In this document: piece after piece, positions 34,189-45,352 of the stretch
How the letters are laid out: the number at the start of each line of letters is the position of its first letter
Position numbering within the stretch: position 1 is the stretch's first letter
Assembly: GCF_026151205.1 (NCBI RefSeq)
Contig: NC_087074.1
Span: 1,862,001 to 1,926,000, forward strand
Origin: Bolinopsis microptera
Lineage: Eukaryota; Ctenophora; Tentaculata; Lobata; Bolinopsidae
Direction of reading: 5' to 3'
DNA length: 64,000 bases
Translations under genes and position numbers: made by a program
The notes under the pieces: model-generated
Seen by the model: the letters and a program-made list of their open reading frames with translations, nothing else
The model's database searches: none
What the model was told of the DNA's origin: nothing

Positions 34189-35725
34189 ATGATATCACCA
34201 GAAGACGAAAATGCGTTCACCAAGATCTTAACCACGTCACCAAATGATATGAAAAAAGGTAAGACCCTCATTACTCATGAGAACATTAGTAAATATTGAA
34301 TATCCCGTTTGCATTTCGATAAGAAACATACTTTCAACCTTGTATTAAGTTATAATAACTAACAAATCAGACATTAAAACTCTCTCAGACTTGACAAGAC
34401 GGCAGTCGTGGCTGGAGAAGAGAAAGAGAACGTTTAGTGGAGATGGAATGATAACCTGCCCTAGTTGCAGGGGTTCAGGTGTCAAGGACGCTTCTACTGA
34501 TCTGGTAAAATAGATACTACTGTTGCTAATATCACTATACTACTACTACTTATAATATACCTGATTCTACAGTTAAAGTTCATGTTCCTGCTTTGACTTT
34601 TAGATTCTCAAAACATTAATTTCACATAAAGTCGTTTGTTAAAGTGACTTTATGTTACACTACCTCAGGTAGCTCTGATACCCTACAGTGACTTTATGTT
34701 ACACTACTTCAGGTAGCTCTGATACCCTACAGTGACTTTATGTTGCACTACTTCAGGTAGCTCTGATACCCTACAGTGACTTTATGTTACACTACTTCAG
34801 GTAGCTCTGATACCCTACAGTGACTTTATGTTACACTACTTCAGGTAGCTCTGATACCCTACAGTGACTTTATGTTGCACTACTTCAGGTAGCTCTGATA
34901 CCCTACAGTGACGAGCGTCTTAAACCCCGCTTCACCAAATGTAAGATCCTCTTTGCTCTGGTGGTGTGTGCTGTGTTACTTGGTGTCTCAACTTACATAT
35001 TCCTGCCTGGGAAGGTGATAGTTACTACCACTAACTTGACCATTGTCAACGCTTCTGTTGCTGACTACAATGAAAACCTCTACTCGTTTGATATATTGAA
35101 AAGTACGAAGATAGCAGATCCAATATTACATGGCAGGTTGATGTAATGGTGGAGAATAGGAACAGGTTCCTCTCTATTACTGTCAACAAACTTCAAGTCG
35201 ACCTCAAGTGGGATGTAAGTTTTCGGAGATATTCATTTTGATCTTTAAATTACATACAACATTTTGGTACCTAGACAATAATAACCTAGCTGAAGAATGA
35301 TAACTTTTATTTTAACTTGTATCCCTGTCTCTTCACAGGTAAACGACCAGATAGAAGTAGGTTCCATAGTGCACGGCAACTTCACAGTTGGGGGACACAA
35401 AGTGTACTCTTCGGCTTACGACATCAAGACCCCCCAGAATGGTAGTGGTAAATACAGTGACTACCTCCTCACTTGCAAGTGCTGCAGACAATACACGCAG
35501 TGTGGTAAAATCCACATGTTCAGTTCCATTACACTTCATTACACATTGCACGTGGGCAAGTTTAACTATTTTTCTAACTTTGTGAGCAGTGATAAGTTGG
35601 GTTTTGATAATTGTAATTATTTTGATAATATGGGAACTAAGAATATTACGTGCGAGACTTTTAATAGTTGCCATAGAGATGGGAGGAATAGGATGATGCA
35701 GAATTTGGAAGATATGTTTGTTTAA
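34189..35725 (+). CDS. TMEM106-family protein, paralogue A
   Basis: The exons are 34189-34258, 34389-34504, 34889-35214 and 35339-35725. Exons 1 and 2 give 62 residues, the same length as in paralogue B, with the zinc-binding-like CPSCRGSG. Exon 3 starts VALIPYSDERLKPR, the family signature before the single transmembrane helix (LFALVVCAVLLGVSTYIFL). A luminal LEA-2-like domain follows, and exon 4 ends with a Cys-containing tail. TMEM106 proteins are type II late-endosome/lysosome membrane proteins. In exon 3 the frame breaks between about 35058 and 35105: the first part would stop at 35146, while the family-like continuation (NITWQVDVMVENRNRFLSI) is in another frame. A 47-nt intron (GT at 35058, AG near 35104) or a one-base indel would reconcile them. 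The intron before exon 3 carries a 6-unit repeat of the splice junction. Confidence 0.75.
34643..34912 (+). repeat. 44-bp repeat of the intron 2/exon 3 junction (6 units)
   Basis: Each unit is intron tail (gtgactttatgttacacta, then cttcag) plus exon start (gtagctctgataccctaca). Only the last copy continues into the full exon (34889). Using an earlier acceptor reads VALIPYSDFMLHYFR and then stops. The exon and the intron share gtgac at the junction, a likely microhomology for the first duplication. Confidence 0.95.
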
Positions 35726-36611
35726 TTTTGAGGAAGATAAGTTGATAAGTTCTTTTAATTTTTGTGCTGTTGAAAACTCATTTCAGGACCTTAAGTCTTT
35801 GATTTCTGACGGCTGGTTTCCGTGATTACTCACCCAGATTTTGTACCCGTTTTTAAAAATCACATTCAAATCTATTTGTACGCATGCTAAATATTTAAAA
35901 AGCTGCTGTTTTTTAAGTAATGTTCAGGCTAAAGTTTGGCAGTGAAGACCTTGTTTTTATTTTTATATATCCTTTTAACACGATTACAAATGACAATTTG
36001 GTGACTATCAACTATGGGATCGACACTGCATGGTTCAGTTGCATAGTAGTGTCCGAATTGCACTGATTCTAGCCCGAGTAGTGTTCGAAAGGGCGCCCTG
36101 TTTTGACATACCTCCTGAGCCGGTACTCATTTCCTCTCTGAGCTAGCTAGTGTATATCAGTTTCTTGTTGGTGTTTTGTCTGTGTTTGTTTGTCCGTAGT
36201 AGGAATTTACTGTAACTTTGGAGACTGGGCGCAGTAATGTCCCAGAGGGTTTGTAACATCATGGATGCTGACTAAGCTTACCTGATCCTCTCCAACTTGT
36301 ATTAGTACACTACTTCATTCACACCAGTCATTTCACTACATTAAACTGATTGAGGTTATGCCCTTTGTACATGCTGAAGCGATATGCTATGATGAGTGGA
36401 ATATGAGTTAGGATCAGTTTGGTCCGTTTCATGGCAAAAACATTTATGGATCGACACTAAGATCTAGCATGCCAGCAAATTTTCCGATTGTAGCAATGAT
36501 ATCGTGATTGTGTCTGCCATAACCTGAACATTATTAGTATTTTTATTTTTTTATCAGAATATTGTTGAAAATGATATTTAAGTGTAAATAAAGTTGATTG
36601 TTGTAATGTGT
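35726..36611. other. Intergenic; no gene recognised
   Basis: AT-rich sequence after paralogue A. No clear AATAAA near the stop was credited. Confidence 0.4.
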
Positions 36612-37790
36612 TGTGGGGGGGGGGGGGGCTGGGCGGTTTGTAACCATGGTAACAATGTGTATGAGGGGGTTTGTAACCATGGAAACAATGTGTATGGGGG
36701 GTTTGTAACTATGGTAACAGTGTGTATGGAGGGGGGTTTGTAACCATGGTAACAATGTGTATGGAGGGCATTGGAGGGGGGTTTGTAACCATGGTAACAG
36801 TGTGTATGGAGGGGGGGGGGGGTTTTGTAACCATGGTAACAGTGTGTATGGAGGGGGGGGGGGGGTTTGTAACCATGGTAACAGTGTGTATGGAGGGGGG
36901 GTTTGTAACCATGGTAACAGTGTGTATGGAGGGGGGTTTGTAACCATGGTAACAATGTGTATGTGGGGTTTGTAACCATGGTAACAGTGTGTATGGAGGG
37001 GGGGTTTGTAACCATGGTAACAATGTGTATGGAGGGGGGTTTGTAACCATGGTAACAGTGTGTATGGAGGGGGGGGGGTTTGTAACCATGGTAACAGTGT
37101 GTATGGAGGGGGGGTTTGTAACCATGGTAACAATGTGTATGGGGGGTTTGTAACCATGGTAACAATGTGTATAGGGGGGTTTGTAACCATGGTAACAATG
37201 TGTATGGGGGTTTGTAACCATGGTAACAATGTGTATGTGGGGTTTGTAACCATGGTAACAATGTGTATGGAGGGGGGTTTGTAACCATGGTAACAATGTG
37301 TATGAGGGGGGGGGTTGTAACCATGATAACAATGTGTATGGGGGGTTTGTAACCATGGTAACAATGTGTATGGGGGTTTGTAACCATGGTAACAATGTGT
37401 ATGTGGGGTTTGTAACCATGGTAACAATGTGTATGGAGGGGGGGGTTTGTAACCATGGTAACAATGTGTATGGGGGGGGGGGGTTTGTAACCATGGTAAC
37501 AATGTGTATGGAGGGGGGTTTGAAACCATGGTAACAATGTGTATTGGGGGGTTGTAACCATGGTAACAATGTGTATTGGGGGGTTTGTAACCATGGTAAC
37601 AATGTGTATTGGGGGGTTTGTAACCATGGTAACAATGTGTATTAGGGGGGTTTGTAACCATGGTAACAGTGTGTATGGAGGGGGGTTTGTAACCATGGTA
37701 ACAGTGTGTATGGGGGGGGGGGTTGTAACCATGGTAACAATGTGTTATGGGGGGGGGGGGGAGTTTGTAACCATGGTAACAATGTGGATT
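36612..37790 (+). repeat. X-box minisatellite, about 33 units
   Basis: Units of about 31-40 bp consist of gtaaccatggtaac, then aatgtgtatg (or cagtgtgtatg), a G run of 4-15 and a short link. Most units keep GTAACCATGGTAAC exactly; a few differ (near 36677, 36712, 37321, 37525). Length variation is almost entirely in the G run. Open frames on both strands follow from the repeat. The array ends about 670 bp upstream of paralogue B's start codon. Confidence 0.95.
36612..37790. promoter_or_regulatory. Putative RFX X-box cluster
   Basis: GTAACC-AT-GGTAAC fits the RFX-factor X-box consensus GTHNCC-AT-RGNAAC at every position. About 30 copies lie in tandem upstream of TMEM106 paralogue B. The match is seen in the sequence; any binding or regulatory role is inference. 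Confidence 0.4.
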
Positions 37791-38461
37791 ATTGAAGTAT
37801 TAACCAGTTACAGACTTGATTTTTATACAAATCTCGATTAAAATTGTTTTGTTCTTAGTTTTATTTTCTTAATTATGAACGATCTTAAATCTTAAATTCG
37901 AAATTTCGGTAAAGGGACGGCAGAAAAGCTTCTCTTCAAAAATATTCCAAAATCTCTTTTTATATTCTGATGATTTTCCGTTTATCAAAGCTTTCTTTGG
38001 GAATAGAACTTTGAGAACCTCAATCGTGTCTTGTGCCAGCCTCAGTGACCTTGTAAGATGGTCATTCAAGAAAAATTCAGTCAAAACAGTGAAATTTGGG
38101 TCGCGGAAAGCTGAAATTCGAATATGTCCTACCGGTATGACATATTCAAAATTTCATTGCATCAAAGGTTTCTCTAGATTTTGACCGAAAAATGATAACC
38201 ATTTTCCACATTTATTCCTCAATTTTTGTTAAAATGGGTATCGATGGGGTTGGTTCCCTCCGCCCCCCCAACAATGGTACAGCACGTGTTATTGTTTAAA
38301 TTACTTCATCTTACATGTCATGTGGTATGTGGTGCTCCACGATACTACCTCTAGTAGCAGAGTGTAGTAATTGGTACTTTCAGCTTTTAGATAATATTTG
38401 TGATATTCTCTTTCCCTATAGCTAAATGGTATTGAACTATGTATTGTGGTACAAATAAGAG

Positions 38462-41400
38462 ATGAGTGGAACTAATAATGAGGAGAACGATTTCCACAAG
38501 ATCCTCACTTCAACTCCTCCTCCCTCCACCAGCTCTGGTATCGGAGGTAAATAGATACAAGTAACCATGGTAACAATGTGTATGGGGGGTTGTAACCATG
38601 GTAACAATGTATATGGGGGGTTGTAACCATGGTAACTCCGCCTCCCTCCACCAGCTCTGGTATCGGAGGTTAATAAATATAAGTAGATACGAACCCTGAA
38701 TAGATATTTGTACCATACAACACTAACCAATGGGCACTATTTGGCAAGTTGCCCACTATTTAATATTGCCAAGTTGATTAATATAATATTATCGAAACGG
38801 AAGGTTTGTAAGCGTCATGTGTAAAAATCCCAAATGGGACTTAAAAAACGGAACAATGTAACAATTAAACCTTATCTCAAGGTATAGTTACACACACACT
38901 ACACAACACACAATAACACACACGAAGGCAGTTAAACGAATTACTATATAATATAATAATAAATAAATAAATAAATTCTAACATTTACTACACGCTTCGA
39001 CACGCTTATGTGGACAGGTTTTTAATAACAAATGTTAATAAAATGTAGTCATTGTTACATTCCTCAGGTGTAAACAGAACTACCTCGTGGTTTAAGAAGG
39101 ATGACAACCAGCTAGTAACGTGTATCAGTTGTAAGGGATCCGGCTACAAGGAAACTACTAATGAACTGGTAGGTAACAAACCAAACTGGTGACTGGCAAC
39201 ACCTATTATTATACTGGCAACACCTATTATTATACTGGCAACACCTATTATTATACTGGCAACACCTATTATACTGGCAACACCTATTATACTGGCAACA
39301 CCTATTATACTGGCAACACCTATACTGGTAACACCTATTATACTGGCAACACCTATTATACTGGCAACACCTATTATACTGGCAACACCTATTATACTGG
39401 CAACACCTATTATACTGGCAACACCTATTATACTGGCAACACCTATACTGGTAACACCTATACTGGTAACATGTACCCACATGTAATGTTACATAGTTAT
39501 GTCAATCTACCGGTCTGTGCAGTCAGCAGTGTGTGTTTTCCTTCACACATGAAACTTAAAGTTTGATAGATACGTTAAATTACTTAGTAGTTATCCTTAC
39601 TATGTAAATCTGCAAAATCAATGCCTCCACGACGATAAGACCTATCTGGATGAAAGCTTTTCAAGTAAGCCTTGTTTCGATATGCCCTTGAAATAGTGGC
39701 TACTAAATACCACCGTCTAAAAAGTACTAACACTGTGCCCCTTCAGGTGGTGCTGATACCGTACTCAGACGAGAGGTACTAACACTGTGCCCCTTCAGGT
39801 GGCGCTGATACCGTACTCAGACGAGAGGTACTAACACTGTGACCCTTCAGGTGGCGTTGATACTGTACTCAGACGAGAGGTACTAACACTGTGCCCCTTC
39901 AGGTGGCGCTGATACCGTACTCAGACGAGAGGTACTAACACTGTGACCCTTCAGGTGGCGTTGATACTGTACTCAGACGAGAGGTACTAACACTGTGCCC
40001 CTTCAGGTGGCGCTGATACCGTACTCAGACGAGAGGTACTAACACTGTGCCCCTTCAGGTGGTGCTGATACCGTACTCAGACGAGAGGTACTAACACTGT
40101 GCCCCTTCAGGTGGCGCTGATACCGTACTCAGACGAGAGGTACTAACACTGTGACCCCTTCAGGTGGTGCTGATACCGTACTCAGACGAGAGGTACTAAC
40201 ACTGTGACCCCTTCAGGTGGCGCTGATACCGTACTCAGACGAGAGGTACTAACACTGTGCCCCTTCAGGTGGCGCTGATACCGTACTCAGACGAGAGGTA
40301 CTGACACTGTGCCCCTTCAGGTGGCGCTGATACCGTACTCAGACGAGAGGTACTAACACTGTGCCCCTTCAGGTGGTGCTGATACCGTACTCAGACGAGA
40401 GGTACTGACACTGTGCCCCTTCAGGTGGCGCTGATACCGTACTCAGACGAGAGGTACTGACACTGTGACCCTTCAGGTGGCGCTGATACCGTACTCAGAC
40501 GAGAGGTACTGACACTGTGCCCCTTCAGGTGGCGCTGATACCGTACTCAGACGAGAGGTACTAACACTGTGACCCTTCAGGTGGCGCTGATACCGTACTC
40601 AGACGAGAGGTACTAACACTGTGCCCCTTCAGGTGGCGCTGATACCGTACTCAGACGAGAGGTACTAACACTGTGACCCTTCAGGTGGCGCTGATACCGT
40701 ACTCAGACGAGAGGTACTAACACTGTGACCCCTTCAGGTGGCGCTGATACCGTACTCAGACGAGAGGTACTAACACTGTGCCCCCTTCAGGGGGCGCTGA
40801 TACCGTACTCAGACGAGAGGTACTAACACTGTGCCCCTTCAGGTGGCGCTGATACCGTACTCAGACGAGAGGTACTAACACTGTGACCCCTTCAGGTGGC
40901 GCTGATACCGTACTCAGACGAGAGGTACTAACACTGTGCCCCCTTCAGGGGGCGCTGATACCGTACTCAGACGAGAGGTACTAACACTGTGCCCCTTCAG
41001 GTGGCGCTGATACCGTACTCAGACGAGAGGTACTAACACTGTGCCCCTTCAGGTGGCGCTGATACCGTACTCAGACGAGAGGTACTAACACTGTGCCCCT
41101 TCAGGTGGCGCTGATACCGTACTCAGACGAGAGGTACTAACACTGTGACCCTTCAGGGGGCGCTGATACCGTACTCAGACGAGAGGTACTAACACTGTGA
41201 CCCTTCAGGTGGCGCTGATACCGTACTCAGACGAGAGGTACTAACACTGTGCCCCATCAGGTGGCGCTGATACCGTACTCAGACGAGAGGTACTGACACT
41301 GTGACCCTTCAGGTGGCGCTGATACCGTACTCAGACGAGAGGTACTGACACTGTGCCCCTTCAGGTGGCGCTGATACCGTACTCAGACGAGAGGTACTAA

Positions 41401-44341
41401 CACTGTGCCCCTTCAGGTGGCGCTGATACCGTACTCAGACGAGAGGTACTGACACTGTGACCCTTCAGGGGGCGCTGATACCGTACTCAGACGAGAGGTA
41501 CTAACACTGTGACCCTTCAGGTGGTGCTGATACCGTACTCAGACGAGAGGTACTAACACTGTGACCCCTTCAGGTGGCGCTGATACCGTACTCAGACGAG
41601 AGGTACTTACACTGTGACCCCTTCAGGTGGCGCTGATACCGTACTCAGACGAGAGGTACTAACACTGTGCCCCTTCAGGTGGCGCTGATACCGTACTCAG
41701 ACGAGAGGTACTAACACTGTGACCCCTTCAGGGGGCGCTGATACCGTACTCAGACGAGAGGTACTAACACTGTGCCCCTTCAGGTGGCGCTGATACCGTA
41801 CTCAGACGAGAGGTACTAACACTGTGCCCCTTCAGGTGGCGCTGATACCGTACTCAGACGAGAGGTACTAACACTGTGCCCCTTCAGGTGGCGCTGATAC
41901 CGTACTCAGACGAGAGGTACTAACACTGTGCCCCTTCAGGTGGCGCTGATACCGTACTCAGACGAGAGGTACTAACACTGTGCCCCTTCAGGTGGTGCTG
42001 ATACCGTACTCAGACGAGAGGTACTAACACTGTGCCCCTTCAGGTGGCGCTGATACCGTACTCAGACGAGAGGTACTAACACTGTGCCCCTTCAGGTGGC
42101 GCTGATATCGTACTCAGACGAGAGGTACTAACACTGTGCCCCCTTCAGGTGGCGCTGATACCGTACTCAGACGAGAGGTACTAACACTGTGCCCCTTCAG
42201 GTGGCGCTGATACTGTACTCAGACGAGAGGTACTGACACTGTGACCCCTTCAGGTGGCGCTGATACCGTACTCAGACGAGAGGTACTAACACTGTGCCCC
42301 CTTCAGGTGGCGCTGATACCGTACTCAGACGAGAGGTTGCAGCCCCGACACACCACGTTAAAAGTAACTATAGCTCTGGTTATAACGGCTATCATTATTG
42401 GGTGTCTCTTCTTCGTCTTCTTCCCTCGGCACGCTGGAGCTACTTCTGCAGGTACGTGGTAACTCCAACTGTGAGCTGCTGTATTTGTATGGTTAATTCA
42501 CTACCCTTACATGAAATATTAGAATTATGTACTCAATATAAATAGTCAAAATTAAAATACTCCTCAATACTCACTGTGTGTATTAAGTACTCACTGTGTG
42601 TATGTGTGTACTAAGTACTCACTGTGTGTATCATGTGTGTACTAAGTACTCACTGTGTGTATCATGTGTGTACTAAGTACTAAGTAATCACTCTATGTAA
42701 CCATGTTAACACTGTGTGTATTACTCAGGGCTGGAGATAGCGAGCGGGGACGTATACAGTGACACAACTAAACCAACTATCCTGACACTATTAGATAACG
42801 TTACAGTAACTAATGATAACTACTTTCCTATTGTTATAGATACTCTCAATATCAGTCTTGCTATATCCTGGGTCGGAGGAGTTCAGTTCGAGGTAAGATA
42901 GCTAATTAATTAATTAGTTAATTAATTAATTAATTAGTTAAATTTTATCAAAATAATGGCTAAAAAGTTTGAAGTACGAGCATTTATGACGATCAGATTC
43001 TACTAATATTCTATAGTGCAGCTGAAAGTTACCCACTATAATTGCCACAGTTAATACAAATTTGTATAATTCAGTGAACAAAAACCCATAGTCTACTCTT
43101 AGTGTAAGTTGGATGAAATAATGAGTGTTAAAAATTATTGATTTAAATTGTCGTGGCAAAGTAAACAATTACTTTTCTTAAATGAAATAATTTCACTTTC
43201 ATCAAATCACTTTCATAACTTGATTTTTAATCGTTTTGACACTTTATTAATATGATTGTGTGGTAAGATTTCTAAAATGTATGTTACATTTTGTACATAA
43301 TATGTAATATAATATATTTTGTATGTGGTATTACATTTCTCCAGTAAATGTAATTTCCAAGTTGAACTGTAACTTGATAACAGCTCTACAGGTAACTCAG
43401 TAACTGTTTGACAAGGTGTACTGTGTCACGAGTCACGAACTGTATTTATAGCTGTCGCTATGTCACGTACTGTTTGACTTTTCTGATAACTTTATTTGTT
43501 ATAATATAACTGTTAATGAATAAACTTTGTAAAACAGATGTGGAAATAATATGTAATATAATATATTATGTGTACATAATATAATATATTCAATGTGACT
43601 TATTTATATCTTTATAATTATCTAATAGTCCACACTATCCCTACAAATCTTCAGAAGATCTCACCTCCGGGACCTCCCCACCATGCCAGTATCTCTCTGG
43701 TTACTATAGTAGCAGAGTTGAGTATGCACTTCTCAACTACTCAACTACACTCTGCTACTAGTAGTAGTACTAGTAGCAGAATAACCTCTCCACTCTGTTA
43801 CTACTAGTAGTAGTACTAGTAGTGCTACTAGAGTAACCCACCATGCCAGTTTCCAGATCTATTCTTTACACTCCAACACATGACATTCCACACCATCACA
43901 CATCAAACTCACTCTAACATTACACACTCTCACTCTAACATTCCACATGACACACACTGTAACAGCATTACACAGCATTACACAGGATTACACTCTCTAT
44001 TCTCTAACACACCATTACACTCTCTAACACTCTCTAACACTCTCTAACACACCATTACACAGGTGGGAAGTATAGGGCGCTCCAAGATAGAGATCCCAGC
44101 TCACATTGACCAGCTCACCATCCCCTTCAGTATCCAGACCTACGACTACCCAATAGACCGGCTCTTCAGAACCTGTTGCTATGTGTTCGCTGGGCACTAC
44201 ATCTGGTACAGAGTCACTATTAACGCACGTTACAAACTTGCTTTTGTGGGGAATTATTACTTCTCTAGCTCTGATGTGCAGACTATTCCTGTGTATTGTG
44301 ATTACAGTCAGAACAAGAACATCACGTGTCATTACAACTGA
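38462..44341 (+). CDS. TMEM106-family protein, paralogue B
   Basis: Five exons (38462-38546, 39068-39168, 42307-42451, 42729-42892, 44063-44341) join in frame to 257 residues (human TMEM106B: 274). The N-terminal cytosolic part has CISCKGSG. Exon 3 encodes VALIPYSDERLQPRHTT and the transmembrane helix (VTIALVITAIIIGCLFFVFF). Exons 4 and 5 encode a luminal LEA-2-like domain with several N-glycosylation sequons (NVT, NIS, NIT) and a CC pair, as in the family. The protein is expected in lysosomal membranes, where TMEM106B affects acidification and trafficking. The true exon 3 acceptor is the last of about 50 near-identical copies. The stop codon lies in the first unit of a 20-bp tandem array. 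Introns 1 and 2 also hold minisatellites, which makes the gene almost 6 kb against 1.5-2.5 kb for its neighbours. Confidence 0.85.
38547..38690 (+). repeat. X-box units inside a duplicated exon 1 end
   Basis: The end of exon 1 (ccctccaccagctctggtat through cggaggt) recurs at 38644-38671. Between the copies are three gtaaccatggtaac units with ggggggt links, the same unit as the 36.6-37.8 kb array. The second exon-end copy is followed by taataa, so it is intronic. Confidence 0.85.
39189..39474 (+). repeat. 18-bp minisatellite in paralogue B intron 2
   Basis: About 16 units of actggcaacacctattat occur, with 21-bp variants (extra tat) at the start and 12-bp variants (actggtaacacct) inside and at the end. 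The open frames over it are repeat by-products. Confidence 0.9.
39724..42335 (+). repeat. 52-bp repeat of the intron 2/exon 3 junction, about 50 units
   Basis: Each unit holds the branch-site motif TACTAAC, a pyrimidine-rich gtgccccttcag acceptor, and the first 29 bases of exon 3 (gtggcgctgataccgtactc plus agacgagag). It then begins again with gtactaac. Units are highly alike (variants: ggtgct, gtgaccc, cccccttcaggggg). Only the last copy (acceptor at 42306) continues into the remainder of exon 3. Read from any earlier acceptor the frame is VALIPYSDERY followed by TAA, the stop being part of TACTAAC. Confidence 0.97.
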
Positions 44342-44760
44342 TCACGTGTCATTGCAACTGATCACGTGTCATTGCAACTGATCACGTGTCATTACAACTG
44401 ATCACGTGTCATTACAACTGATCACGTGTCATTACAACTGATCACGTGTCATTACAACTGATCACGTGTCATTACAACTGATCACGTGTCATTGCAACTG
44501 ATCACGTGTCATTACAACTGATCACGTGTCATTACAACTGATCACGTGTCATTACAACTGATCACGTGTCATTACAACTGATCACGTGTCATTATAACTG
44601 ATCACGTGTCATTACAACTGATCACGTGTCATTGCAACTGATCACGTGTCATTACAACTGATCACGTGTCATTACAACTGATCACGTGTCATTGCAACTG
44701 ATCACGTGTCATTACAACTGATCACGTGTCATTACAACTGATCACGTGTCATTATAACTG
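44329..44760 (+). repeat. 20-bp array grown from the coding end, about 22 units
   Basis: The unit tgatcacgtgtcattacaac begins as the last codons and stop of paralogue B (ITCHYN, stop) and repeats with a/g and a/t variants. Each unit contains ATCACGTGT with the E-box CACGTG. It forms the first 420 bases of the 3' UTR. Confidence 0.95.
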
Positions 44761-45156
44761 ATAGTTTTTACATGAATATATAAAGCATCAAGTGGGTTCT
44801 CATGTGTGATGTGGGCTCCTGGAAAGTGATGAGATGTAAATTTTAATGGTGTAGTCCAATTTTATGAAGACGGTTTTCCAGTTTCTATTTAAAACCTAAC
44901 GTGTACATAATATTGGATATTTTTCACGATTCTCCCAAACTCTGTAAGCTAGCTAACAGCACATCACTTATTCTACATCGTTATTTTATCAATACAATAA
45001 CGTTAAATAGTCCCCTAGTGTGACAGTATTGTGCAATGAACTCCCTACAAATTCTAATTCTTTACAATACCCACGTGTTTTATACAATGCTATATACTAG
45101 ACAGGGTGTACACTGTACAATATATTTCTAATGGTATAATGAGAGGAGTTGATGTA
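44761..45156. other. Paralogue B 3' region, nothing else seen
   Basis: AT-rich; possible 3' UTR. No clear AATAAA signal close to the array was identified. Confidence 0.4.
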
Positions 45157-45352
45157 GTACTACACTACTACACTACTACACTACTACACTACTACACTAC
45201 TACACTACTACACTACTACACTACTACACTACTACACTACTACACTACTACACTACTACACTACTACACTACTACACTACTACACTACTACACTACTACA
45301 CTACTACACTACTACACTACTACACTACTACACTACTACACTACTACACTAC
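45157..45352. repeat. 8-bp microsatellite (ctactaca)n
   Basis: About 24 perfect units. A 123-codon plus-strand frame runs through it as an 8-residue repeat because 24 bp is three units; there is no sign that it is coding. Confidence 0.95.

Noticed and set aside
36543-37732. Three overlapping frames of 308-384 codons on the minus strand
   Set aside because: They are translations of the X-box minisatellite; all three phases are open at once, which signals repeat composition.
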